DNA of 40,011 nucleotides from a candidate division WWE3 bacterium RIFCSPHIGHO2_01_FULL_40_23 (GCA_001772615.1 MEUZ01000003.1:246422-286432), one strand, 5' to 3'. Counted from the stretch's first letter, positions 19,986 to 28,731 are shown. Notes: a model not told the origin generated them from the sequence alone. Program-made: numbers and translations.

Positions 19986-21014
19986 ATGGAGAAAGAAAAT
20001 CCGCTTCTTACATACATCATACTCTCGGCGTGTATTCTTTTTTTAATATTCTGGTATATGATAGATACCGACATTATTCCAAATATCACCACGGCTGAAA
20101 CCAAACAACTAAATAAAACTAAAGTTATCGGCACCTGGCTTTGGAAAAACCCTGATGAAATATCAAAGGCAGGAACTTTAAAGCTTCTTGATTTTGCCGC
20201 TGAAAATGATATTAATACCGTTTACGTCAGTATTGATAAATATATCTATCTGCACGAGCTTAAAGAAGGAGATGAAAAAGATAAAAAACTTGAAAGTTTT
20301 AACTCCTCGGTCGGCTATTTCATCAGAGAGTCAAATAAAAGAGGGATTAAGGTTGAAGCTCTTATAGGAAATAACAGATGGTCCGAAGAAAATTTATCTT
20401 ATATACCACAAGTTGTGTTGGAATATATTAAAGATTACAATAACCTAAACCCCGAAGCAAAATTTGCAGGACTTCAGCTTGACATAGAGTTTTACAACAA
20501 AGAAGGCCTGAAAGATCCGGTAAAAGAAGGCATGGAATTTCTAACACTTCTTAAAAATCTCACGGATAAAATAAAAGAGCTCAAAAGTGCTAAGGAAAAT
20601 AAAGACTTTAGATTTGGAACTACAGTCCCTTTCTGGTTTGATGAAAAATCACAGTCAATTCCCATTGAGGGCGGCAGTGCTAAACCTATCCTCTATCATA
20701 TCTTTGATATCTTAAATGAAACCGAGGATAGCTACATAGTTATTATGGCGTACAGAAACTTCACAAGCGGGTGGAACGGCTCAATATCCATTTCGGAAAA
20801 AGAGGTTGATTATTCCTCAAAAGAAAACCTAAAAGTTAAAGTAATAGTCGGACAGGAAACTGCGGAAAATGAAGTAAAAAAGATAACGTACTTTGGCAAA
20901 TCCAAATCAAGCTTTCTTGCAAGTTTAAACAGAATTATTAAACACTTTGAGGGTTATTCCGGCTTTGAAGGGATCGCAATACACCATCTGGAAAGCTTTT
21001 CTAAAATGCGTTAA
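19986..21014 (+). CDS. Membrane-anchored putative glycoside hydrolase-like (TIM barrel) protein
   Basis: N-terminal TM; GTWLWKNPDEI, NDINTVYVSIDKYI, FAGLQLDIEFYN, SYIVIMAYRNFTSG, FEGIAIHHLESF look like beta-strand ends of a TIM barrel. Confidence 0.55.
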   Translation: MEKENPLLTYIILSACILFLIFWYMIDTDIIPNITTAETKQLNKTKVIGTWLWKNPDEISKAGTLKLLDFAAENDINTVYVSIDKYIYLHELKEGDEKDKKLESFNSSVGYFIRESNKRGIKVEALIGNNRWSEENLSYIPQVVLEYIKDYNNLNPEAKFAGLQLDIEFYNKEGLKDPVKEGMEFLTLLKNLTDKIKELKSAKENKDFRFGTTVPFWFDEKSQSIPIEGGSAKPILYHIFDILNETEDSYIVIMAYRNFTSGWNGSISISEKEVDYSSKENLKVKVIVGQETAENEVKKITYFGKSKSSFLASLNRIIKHFEGYSGFEGIAIHHLESFSKMR

Positions 21015-21029
21015 TCTTAAAGTTAATTT

Positions 21030-21599
21030 ATGGAAGAAAATAAATCTGAAAATCTGGAAGAAGCTGTTTTTGGGGGAGGGTGCTTTTGGTGCGTTGAAGC
21101 AACTTACCAAAGACTAAAGGGTATTTACTCCGTTGAGTCGGGATATTCAGGTGGTGAAACAGAAAACCCAAAGTATGAGGAGGTAAGCCGTGGAGACAGC
21201 GGACACGCCGAGGTAATCCTGATAAAGTTTAACCCCAGAGAGATTCCTTACAGAACTCTTCTTGATGTATTCTTTGATGTTCATGACCCAACAACCCTAA
21301 ACAGGCAGGGAAATGACGTAGGGACGCAGTACAGATCTGTAATTTTTTACACAAATGAAAAGCAGATGCGTGAAGCCATGAAAAAGATTGAAGAATTAAA
21401 CAAAGGCTCCGAACCTGGAAAGCCTATAACCACTTCTTTAGAACCATTCAGGGGATTTTACAAAGCCGAAAGTTACCATCAAAACTACTTTAACAATAAT
21501 CCTGGTAACGCTTACTGCAGTATTGTAATCGTTCCTAAACTTAAAAAATTCAGAGAAAAGTACGCCTCCTTTTTAGATCCCCGATTAGATCGGGGATGA
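21030..21599 (+). CDS. msrA: Peptide methionine sulfoxide reductase A
   Basis: AVFGGGCFWCVEATYQRLKGIYSVESGYSGG, YEEVSRGDSGHAEVI, HDPTTLNRQGNDVGTQYRSVIFY. Confidence 0.96.
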   Translation: MEENKSENLEEAVFGGGCFWCVEATYQRLKGIYSVESGYSGGETENPKYEEVSRGDSGHAEVILIKFNPREIPYRTLLDVFFDVHDPTTLNRQGNDVGTQYRSVIFYTNEKQMREAMKKIEELNKGSEPGKPITTSLEPFRGFYKAESYHQNYFNNNPGNAYCSIVIVPKLKKFREKYASFLDPRLDRG

Positions 21600-21688
21600 C
21601 AGGTCCAAATTGTCATTCCTGTGAAAACAGGAATCTAGGATTAGATCCTGAATCAAGTTCAGGATGACATGAGTCTGGTCTAGAATGA
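21577..21688. repeat. Array of three different palindromic repeats (element 2)
   Basis: ATCCCCGAT-TAG-ATCGGGGAT (21577-21597); ATTCCTGT-GAAA-ACAGGAAT (21615-21634); ATCCTGAA-TCAAG-TTCAGGAT (21645-21665); each has GTCAT/ATGAC on one flank. Confidence 0.8.
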
Positions 21689-21699
21689 CAAAGAAGACA

Positions 21700-21840
21700 C
21701 TACTTCTTCTCAATATGCTTCCAAAGCCAAATACCAACTAACACAAGGTCAAAAAGAACAATAGCCCACAACAAAACACCCAAAACAGGGCCAAGACCGT
21801 CCATCATGCCGGAGTATCCGTATCCTCCAAATCCCATCAT
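21700..21840 (-). CDS. 46-aa Gly/Met-rich single-TM membrane protein
   Basis: Translates MMGFGGYGYSGMMDGLGPVLGVLLWAIVLFDLVLVGIWLWKHIEKK*. AAAGGAGGTGA Shine-Dalgarno overlaps the stop of the upstream DsbA-like gene. Absent from the supplied ORF track because of length. Confidence 0.75.
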   Translation of the reverse strand: MMGFGGYGYSGMMDGLGPVLGVLLWAIVLFDLVLVGIWLWKHIEKK

Positions 21841-21855
21841 TAACTGTCACCTCCT

Positions 21856-22494
21856 TTAAAGTTTATCTTCAATAAGCTTTTTAAACCCTTCATAATCCGG
21901 GGGAACTTTTATTTTCCTTCCATTTAGAAAAAAACTCGGGGTAGAAGTAACATAATACTTCTCTCCGCTCTTTAATTGTTCCTCAACCTTATCCTTAATT
22001 TCGAAAAGATCCATATCACTTTTAAATTTCTCCTCATCAAGGCCTAGAGATTTTGCATACTCTGTAAAAAGTTCTTTAGGTTCGGAGCTCAAAGCCCACT
22101 CATCCTGGGTTTCAAAAATCTTATCGTGCATTCCCCAAAACTCACTTTGTTTGCCCGCGGCTTCCGCCGCATAAGCGGAGACCCGTGAATTTAAATGCTG
22201 GCTTAAAGGAAAGTGCCTATAAGAAATAACGAGTTTGTCCGAAAAATCCTCCCCTAGCTTCTTAACAATCGGCTGGTAGTATTTACAGGCAGGGCATTGA
22301 AAATCGCTGTATTCAATAAGAATAACCTTTGCCTCTTTATTTCCTTTGACAAAGTCACTATCCGAGATCTTATCAACAGGGTAGGCCGTCACCACAGACG
22401 AATTTTTACTTTCCAATTTTAAAAGGTAAAATAAGCCAAGTACAAAAACAGCCACAGTGACTATTGAAATTACGATTATCGGCTTCTTATTCAC
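21856..22494 (-). CDS. Membrane-anchored DsbA/BdbD-like thiol-disulfide oxidoreductase
   Basis: N-terminal TM, EYSDFQCPACKYYQPIVKKL (CPAC active site), YRHFPLSQHLNS, VTSTPSFFLNGRKI. Confidence 0.93.
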   Translation of the reverse strand: MNKKPIIVISIVTVAVFVLGLFYLLKLESKNSSVVTAYPVDKISDSDFVKGNKEAKVILIEYSDFQCPACKYYQPIVKKLGEDFSDKLVISYRHFPLSQHLNSRVSAYAAEAAGKQSEFWGMHDKIFETQDEWALSSEPKELFTEYAKSLGLDEEKFKSDMDLFEIKDKVEEQLKSGEKYYVTSTPSFFLNGRKIKVPPDYEGFKKLIEDKL

Positions 22495-22674
22495 GAAAGT
22501 ATTATTGCATAAGAAAAAGCGAAAGAAAATATAAATCTAAAAGCAAAAGTAGCGTCTTTTTGCTTAATGGAATCCAAATTACTAAAGAAGGGAGAGGAAT
22601 ATAAGATACTCAAAAGTTTTAAGCTTAACTAGGGCCTTCTTGTTTTAGTTATTACTTTCGGGTATTATTTGTGT

Positions 22675-23895
22675 ATGTCTCCCCTAGCGGACAGAATTCG
22701 CCCCACTTCATTAAAAGATTTTATAGGCCAGAAGCACATCCTTGATAAAGAAAAAATTCTCTATAAATCCATAAAAAGCGGGGACATTTTTTCCATGATT
22801 TTCTGGGGGCCTCCTGGAAGCGGCAAAACAACTCTTGCCAGGGTCATTGCCAATGAAATTAAATGCGACTACCTTGAATTTTCCGCTGTTAATGCAAAAA
22901 TAGCCGAACTCAAAAAAATCTTTGAGGATGTAAGAAATAAAAGAAGAGCCGGACACAAAAAAGTAGTAGTTTTTGTTGATGAGATACATAGGTTTAACAA
23001 AGCACAGCAGGATTCTCTTCTTCCTTATGTTGAAACAGGAGACATAATTCTTATTGGAGCGACAACCGAAAACCCTTCTTTTGAAATTATATCGTATCTT
23101 CTTTCACGAACCAGAGTCTTCACCCTCAATCAACTTTCAAATGAGGAGTTAAAACAGATAGTTGACAGAGCGTTAAAAAATAAACAAATAGGCCTTGGAA
23201 ATTATAAAGTGAAATTTAAAGATGACGCTTTGGATTACCTGATAGAAGGCTCAAACGGCGACTCAAGGATCATTCTTAACGCTTTAGAGGCGGGGGTTCA
23301 CATAGCTTCAAACTCAAAGAAAGAGGTGGTGTTTAACAAAAAACTTGTTGAAGAAGCTCTTCAGAGAAGGTCTTTAATGTATGATAGAGTGGGAGAGGAG
23401 CATTACAATACAATTTCCGCTTTTATTAAATCCATGAGAGCATCTAATGCTGACGCGGCACTTTATTATCTTGCGAGAATGGTTGAAGCGGGTGAAGATC
23501 CACTCTTTATAGCAAGAAGAATGGTGATTTTTGCGTCCGAAGATATAGGCATGGCACAGCCGACGGCTTTGGTTGTGGCAAATGAAGTTTTTAAAGCCTG
23601 CGATACAATCGGATATCCCGAATGTCAGATAAATCTGGCGCATGGGGTAGTATATCTGGCTCTTGCCAAAAAAGACAGAACTGCATGTGACTCATACTTT
23701 AAAGCATTAAAAGATGTAAAGACTCTTGGAAATTTGCCAATACCGTTAAATATAAGAAACGCGCCTACTGATTTAATGAAAGAGCTTGGGTATGGAAAAG
23801 GATACGCACCTTATACAAAAGAAAGCCTTCTCCCCGAAAAGCTTAAAGGGAAAAGATATTACATTCAGAGAAAAGGTGAAGAACCAAAAAATTGA
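22675..23895 (+). CDS. rarA: Replication-associated recombination AAA+ ATPase RarA/MgsA
   Basis: MSPLADRIRPTSLKDFIGQKHIL, Walker A GPPGSGKTT, VFVDEIHRFNKAQQDSLLPYVE, IGATTENPSFE. ATG 22675 preferred over TTG 22669. Confidence 0.95.
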   Translation: MSPLADRIRPTSLKDFIGQKHILDKEKILYKSIKSGDIFSMIFWGPPGSGKTTLARVIANEIKCDYLEFSAVNAKIAELKKIFEDVRNKRRAGHKKVVVFVDEIHRFNKAQQDSLLPYVETGDIILIGATTENPSFEIISYLLSRTRVFTLNQLSNEELKQIVDRALKNKQIGLGNYKVKFKDDALDYLIEGSNGDSRIILNALEAGVHIASNSKKEVVFNKKLVEEALQRRSLMYDRVGEEHYNTISAFIKSMRASNADAALYYLARMVEAGEDPLFIARRMVIFASEDIGMAQPTALVVANEVFKACDTIGYPECQINLAHGVVYLALAKKDRTACDSYFKALKDVKTLGNLPIPLNIRNAPTDLMKELGYGKGYAPYTKESLLPEKLKGKRYYIQRKGEEPKN

Positions 23896-23909
23896 TCTAA
23901 AACTCTACG

Positions 23910-23936
23910 ATGTCATTCCCGCGAAAGCGAGAATCT
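23910..23936. repeat. Palindromic intergenic repeat (element 3)
   Basis: ATGTCATTCCCGCGAAAGCGAGAATCT; stem ATTCCCGC-GAAA-GCGAGAAT with one mismatch, between two convergent stop codons. Confidence 0.75.
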
Positions 23937-25062
23937 ATAAGACTTTCGGGTTAACCTTTATGATCCTGTCGTCTCCTTCATTAACGTCTCCCCTCCCATC
24001 TCTGTTGCTTGTTGTAAGATAAAAAAATCCGTCACTTCCCAAAGTCACGGTTCTTATCCTCCCGTATTTATTTTTGAAATGCTCTTTCAACACTACATTT
24101 CCATTACTAATCTTTGCTTCATATAATGCCTCACCTCTTAATCCGCCAAAAAATATACTCCCTTCATAAAAAAGAGCAGAAGCGGGCGCCCATGTATGAT
24201 CGGGACCCGAATGAAGAAGCGGATTTTCCATATTTTCCTTCTTTTTATCTCCTTCAATTACAGGCCAGCCGTAATTTTTCCCTTTTTCTATTAAATTCAG
24301 CTCATCAAGACCAGATAAAGCGCCTGATCTCCCATGCTCCGTTGACCAAAGTCTTCCAGCATCATCCCACGTCAAGCCTTGAGGGTTTCTGTGCCCATAT
24401 GAATAAACCAGATTATTAAAAGGGTTATCAAGGGGAGCTTTCCCTTCATCAGTCATTCTTAAAATCTTCCCCGCAAGAGAATTTGTATCCTGGGCCGAGT
24501 CCGAATTTGTTGCATCACCTACCGTCACATACAAATAACCGTCAGGCCCAAAAGCCATCCTTCCCCCGTCATGATAAATAGCTCCGGGAATACCACCTAA
24601 AATCACATTTCTATCTGAAAGGCTTCCGTCTTCGTATTTATACCGCTCAATTCTGTTTTCAAAACCTAAACCCTTTTTACTTGTAAGATATAAATAAAGA
24701 TATCGGTTTTCTAAAAACTTCGGGTGGAGTACTAAACCTAAAAGCCCGCCCTCTCCGTAATGATTAACACCCGAAACTTTCACTTCCCCTTTTTCACTTC
24801 CATCCTTTGAAAATCTTTTCAAAACACCCGTTCTTTCCGTAACCAAAAGGTCACCGTCGGGAAGAAAAGCAATATCCCACGGTATTTCAAGATTCTTGGC
24901 AAATATTTCCTCGGCGGCAGGTGTCTCTTCCGCTACCTTTTCTTCTTTTTTAGGGATAACCTTCGTGCTCTCCTCCTCTTTTTGTGAAATTCTCAAATAA
25001 AGAAACAACAATGCAGTAAGTAAAATGAGAATAACAATTGAAGTAAGAGTAGCTTTTTTCAT
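23935..25062 (-). CDS. PQQ-dependent-type sugar dehydrogenase (soluble GDH/aldose dehydrogenase family), membrane anchored
   Basis: PWDIAFLPDGDLLVTERTG, GEGGLLGLVLHPKF, HDGGRMAFGPDGYLYVTVGD, YSYGHRNPQGLTWD, STEHGRSG, GKNYGWPVI. Confidence 0.9.
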   Translation of the reverse strand: MKKATLTSIVILILLTALLFLYLRISQKEEESTKVIPKKEEKVAEETPAAEEIFAKNLEIPWDIAFLPDGDLLVTERTGVLKRFSKDGSEKGEVKVSGVNHYGEGGLLGLVLHPKFLENRYLYLYLTSKKGLGFENRIERYKYEDGSLSDRNVILGGIPGAIYHDGGRMAFGPDGYLYVTVGDATNSDSAQDTNSLAGKILRMTDEGKAPLDNPFNNLVYSYGHRNPQGLTWDDAGRLWSTEHGRSGALSGLDELNLIEKGKNYGWPVIEGDKKKENMENPLLHSGPDHTWAPASALFYEGSIFFGGLRGEALYEAKISNGNVVLKEHFKNKYGRIRTVTLGSDGFFYLTTSNRDGRGDVNEGDDRIIKVNPKVL

Positions 25063-25068
25063 ACTGTT

Positions 25069-27030
25069 TTATTTCTCAAGCCAGGTCCAGACGCCGTTCC
25101 AATCTTTAAGATCTTTAATCTCCGAAATCCTTTCAATCATTTTATGCGAAGCGGGGTCGGAATTCACACTCCCAAATAATTCCTCTGCTTTTTTAAAATC
25201 CCCTTTTTGATAATAGCTGAAAGCTTCTTCAAATACCTTTTTTAACTTTTCATTTTCTTCATTTTTCAAAAGAGGTTGGTATATTTTAACCGGTTTGCTC
25301 TTGCCTTTCACAATTACCTCATCAAGCATTCTGAAAATAACTTCGCCGTCAGCCGAAATACCCTCAAGCACCGACTCCGAGACAATAACACTCACTCCAT
25401 ATTTCTTAGTAAGCCCTTCAAGACGGGAGCCAAGATTAACATTATCTCCAAGAACTGTATAATCAAACCTTCTTCTACTGCCGACATTTCCCACAACCAT
25501 AGTTCCGGTATTAAGACCAACCCCTATATGAAGATCCGAAAATCTTTCATCCTCGGTGGAAAGTTTCTTAAGTTTTTCATCCATTCTCACTGCTGTTTTT
25601 ACGGCATTCATCTGATGGAGAAAGTCATCAAGAGGAGCGTTCCAAAAAGCCATGATGGCGTCACCTATAAACTTATCAATAGTCCCGTTATTTGAAAGAA
25701 TAACCTCACACATATTATCAAGGTAATCATTTACAAGATTTATAAGTTCTTCCGGAGTCATTTTTTCAGACAACGTTGTAAAACCCCTGATATCTGAAAA
25801 TAGTACAGTCATTACCTTTTGCTCTCCGCCAAGCTTCAAAGCCTCATGGTGCTCCACAAGTTTTTTTAAAAGAGGTGGGTTTACATACTGTGCGAAAGCC
25901 TTTTGAATAAATCTTTTTTCCCGGCTTTCAACCAGATATTTATAAGCTATAAAATATACATAAACTACGGCAAAAAGGATGTTAATCTGCACAAACGGGA
26001 AACTTACCCCGAAATCAAAAACAAAAAGTCCGATAAGATTAACTACAAGAAGCAAACCAAGAAATATAACAAACTCTAAAAGATCTTTTTTAATTCTTCT
26101 AAAGAGAAAAAGGAGCAGAAAGCTAAAGAGAAGAACTAAAGGGTATAAAACCCAGGGTGAGAGATCTTCCTGGAACCTCCCCTGCAGAAAAGAATTAACG
26201 ACGTTGGCGTGGACTTCAATCCCCGGAATTCTCCTTCCAAAAACATCCGTAAAGTTATCATTTAAGTTGCTTTTCAAATCCACAGCAGTAGAGCCTACGA
26301 GCACAATCTTTCCGGAAAGTGCTCCCTTTTCAATCTTGCCGTTATAAAGATCGGAAAAACTTACGGTTTTAAAACGCAAGTCAGTGTAATTAAACTTCAG
26401 ATCATTTTTATAAACTTTGGATCTGTCAAGCCTTACCAAGTTCCCACACTTATCCTGCTCTCGTGAACTTAAGTACTCTTTGACTATTTTAAAAGCAAAA
26501 CTTGGCTCACATAAATCTCCCACTTTCCTGGTGCTTCCTATCCTTCTAATCTTTCCATCGCTGTCTTCCTCAAAGTTAATATAACCACTTTCAATCTCTC
26601 CACCCGCGAAAATACTTTTAAGGACATCTTCATCAACGAGTTTACTCGCAAGCACAAGAGGAAAGTTAATGTTTTTAAGCTTTTCCGAAAATACCTCATC
26701 TTTTTCCCTTTTCTCAAGAAACAAAACGTCAACACCTACAACTTTGGGCTTAGTTTCAATCAAGAAATCAAACGCCTTTGCAAAGACATCCCTGCCCCAC
26801 GGCCATGCCCCGATTTCGGATAAGCTCTTATCGTCAATTCCCACTATTAAAATTTCATCTCTTGGTCTGATACTTCCCTGAAGGCGATCCAAAAACAAAG
26901 TGTTAATTTCGGAAAAGTAAGGAATTCTTAAAAACAAGGAAAATAAGGCAAGAAGCAAAAGCGCAAAGAGATAAAAGCGAAGGCTCTGGGTAAAATTATA
27001 ATCGGAAAAAAGTCTTTTAAATAAGTTCAT
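25069..27030 (-). CDS. CHASE2-domain class III nucleotidyl cyclase
   Basis: CHASE2 region LDRLQGSIRPRDEILIVGIDDKSLSEIGAWPWGRDVFAK, TM helices, then VLFSDIRGFTTLSEK, FIGDAIMAFWNAP, VGNVGSRRRFDYTVLGDNVNLGSRLE. Confidence 0.94.
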   Translation of the reverse strand: MNLFKRLFSDYNFTQSLRFYLFALLLLALFSLFLRIPYFSEINTLFLDRLQGSIRPRDEILIVGIDDKSLSEIGAWPWGRDVFAKAFDFLIETKPKVVGVDVLFLEKREKDEVFSEKLKNINFPLVLASKLVDEDVLKSIFAGGEIESGYINFEEDSDGKIRRIGSTRKVGDLCEPSFAFKIVKEYLSSREQDKCGNLVRLDRSKVYKNDLKFNYTDLRFKTVSFSDLYNGKIEKGALSGKIVLVGSTAVDLKSNLNDNFTDVFGRRIPGIEVHANVVNSFLQGRFQEDLSPWVLYPLVLLFSFLLLFLFRRIKKDLLEFVIFLGLLLVVNLIGLFVFDFGVSFPFVQINILFAVVYVYFIAYKYLVESREKRFIQKAFAQYVNPPLLKKLVEHHEALKLGGEQKVMTVLFSDIRGFTTLSEKMTPEELINLVNDYLDNMCEVILSNNGTIDKFIGDAIMAFWNAPLDDFLHQMNAVKTAVRMDEKLKKLSTEDERFSDLHIGVGLNTGTMVVGNVGSRRRFDYTVLGDNVNLGSRLEGLTKKYGVSVIVSESVLEGISADGEVIFRMLDEVIVKGKSKPVKIYQPLLKNEENEKLKKVFEEAFSYYQKGDFKKAEELFGSVNSDPASHKMIERISEIKDLKDWNGVWTWLEK

Positions 27031-28196
27031 CTTATCGGCGACTTAAAAATTCTGTTAGGAGAAATGCTTTCGGTTGTCTCTTCTAACACTGAAGGACTTG
27101 ACTCCTTTATACCCAAAACATCAGGATTTAAATTTCTTACAGACTCCTCCATTGAGATAAACTTCACAAATCTAAACCTTTCATCATCCGTAATTTCCCC
27201 ATCCTCACACATATCCTTTATTACAGCTAAGAGTTTTAAAAAATATTCATATTGCTCATTTTTTATAGTCGAAAGATCAGAAAGTCTCTTTAGTTCCGAA
27301 GAATAATCCTTCTCTCCTCCGAAAGTTTTGCATACCCTATCATCAATAACCTTAAGGTTTTGAAGGGTAAAAATACTGTCAAGAAGTTCTTCCGAACTTT
27401 TTGCCCCTAAAACACTATCCTCTACTTTATTTCTGAAGTCTTGGAGAAAAATAAGATTTTCTCTAAGAAGCTCTTCATCTTCCCTGATAGTCTTTATAAA
27501 AGATCTTAGAGGCTTTTTATCAAAATCCTTATCTATAATTTCATTCCTTCTAAACCACTTTGAGTTTTTTTTCTCATCCGGAGTATCCGAAACATCAAGG
27601 CCCGGTCTTTTTTCAAAATAAGGAACTTTAACCTCTTTGCCGGGATTAATCTGGGTTTTATTCTTCCAGACTTTCTCTCCGTCTTCAAAAGACACCTGCC
27701 CCACCTCAAGTGTCGCTTCGGTCACGTAAATTCTTGAAGGAGTATCGGGATCTTTATCAACTTCTACGGCAAACTTTGTGCCTCTAACGGTTGCCAAGGC
27801 GGTTGGAGTTTCTATATTATACTGCCTTCCTTTCACACTGCTTCTTACCCTATGCCAGGTGTTTCCTGCGCTTTGAAAAATTTCCACAGTTTTCCCTTTG
27901 GAAGAAACTTTAACTTCAGTATTGGCATCAATTGACATCATTGAGCTATCGGGAAACACAACATGAGCAAGACCCTCTTCCGTTTTAACAAAAGTATTAT
28001 CAGGAAGGTCAATATCATCCCACTCAAGCTTTTCATAATCAAGGGACTCACCTTTGTAATAGACATCTCCCATTTCTTTATAAAGAGTAAAGCCCTCGGT
28101 CTTTAAGTTGGCCAAAAGATAATAGATCCCAGCAATGAGACCTATAACAATTGTGAGCAGGATCAGAAATTTAAATAAGCCAAATCTTTTTTTCAC
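27027..28196 (-). CDS. FecR-domain membrane protein
   Basis: N-terminal TM, then VFPDSSMMSIDANTEVKVS and YNIETPTALATVRGTKFAVEV; overlaps the cyclase start by 4 bp. Confidence 0.85.
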   Translation of the reverse strand: MKKRFGLFKFLILLTIVIGLIAGIYYLLANLKTEGFTLYKEMGDVYYKGESLDYEKLEWDDIDLPDNTFVKTEEGLAHVVFPDSSMMSIDANTEVKVSSKGKTVEIFQSAGNTWHRVRSSVKGRQYNIETPTALATVRGTKFAVEVDKDPDTPSRIYVTEATLEVGQVSFEDGEKVWKNKTQINPGKEVKVPYFEKRPGLDVSDTPDEKKNSKWFRRNEIIDKDFDKKPLRSFIKTIREDEELLRENLIFLQDFRNKVEDSVLGAKSSEELLDSIFTLQNLKVIDDRVCKTFGGEKDYSSELKRLSDLSTIKNEQYEYFLKLLAVIKDMCEDGEITDDERFRFVKFISMEESVRNLNPDVLGIKESSPSVLEETTESISPNRIFKSPIR

Positions 28197-28233
28197 CTTT
28201 TAAGGATTTTACCGTAAAAGTTCAAAAAACGAT

Positions 28234-28539
28234 ATGTTTTTCCCCTCAAAACTTGTTGACTTTCGTATTTTCTTCGGTTATAAATGTGTTGTGTTTCAAA
28301 AGATAGGGGAAAAAATCGCCGTGGCCGGCTTTTATGACAAAGCAAAGTTTACACCGAAAAGGTTTAAATGGCACACGCGGGAATACAAAATAGAAGAGAT
28401 TACCATTGCCTCCGATATAAAAGACGGCGGGGTTAAAAAACGCATGTACAGCGTCCTCTGCTCGGGGAATTTGTACAGAATATGCTTCAACAGAGATGAT
28501 GAAATATGGGTACTTGAGGAAGTTTGGCTACCAGGATAA
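28234..28539 (+). CDS. Small conserved-looking protein, possible partner of the DinB gene
   Basis: 101-aa ORF containing GEKIAVAGFYDKAKFTPKRFKWHTREYKIEEITIASDIKDGGVKKRMYSVLCSGNLYRICFNRDDEIWVLEEVWLPG; same strand as dinB. Confidence 0.6.
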   Translation: MFFPSKLVDFRIFFGYKCVVFQKIGEKIAVAGFYDKAKFTPKRFKWHTREYKIEEITIASDIKDGGVKKRMYSVLCSGNLYRICFNRDDEIWVLEEVWLPG

Positions 28540-28549
28540 ACGAGCGGAG

Positions 28550-28579
28550 ATCAAAAACCGCCTTTACGGCGGCTTTGAT
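28550..28579 (-). terminator. Rho-independent terminator on the minus strand
   Basis: Minus strand reads CCGCC-GTAAA-GGCGG-TTTTTGAT with an outer ATCAAA/TTTGAT pairing. Confidence 0.55.
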
Positions 28580-28659
28580 TCTGGTCGTGTATTGGTAAAC
28601 CAATTAGACCTGTCAGCAAAATATTACAACAGAAATAATACCTTGTCAACAAAACGTTC

Positions 28660-28731
28660 TGGTGGATCGGAGGGGAATTGAACCCCCACGGCCAGAATGA
28701 CAGGTCCAGCCTGTTTACCAAAACCCGGCCC
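28660..28731 (-). ncRNA. tRNA-like cloverleaf with encoded 3' ACCA (atypical; possible tRNA-Asp-derived RNA or pseudo-tRNA)
   Basis: Minus strand: GGGCCGG GTTT TGGT AAAC A GGCTGGA CCTGTCAT TCTGGCC GT GGGGG TTCAATT CCCCT CCGATCC A CCA. Canonical T arm, discriminator and CCA; non-canonical D arm, 8-nt anticodon-like loop, one C-A mismatch in the acceptor stem. Confidence 0.5.

Noticed and set aside
23786-24022. Plus-strand ORF of 78 aa across the rarA end
   Set aside because: Frame-shifted reading over the rarA 3' end and palindromic repeat element 3.
28660-28731. tmRNA 3' end
   Set aside because: The T arm and CCA would fit, but a matching 5' acceptor strand is already found 72 nt away, and a tmRNA 5' end would have to lie inside dinB with no tag-peptide signal seen.
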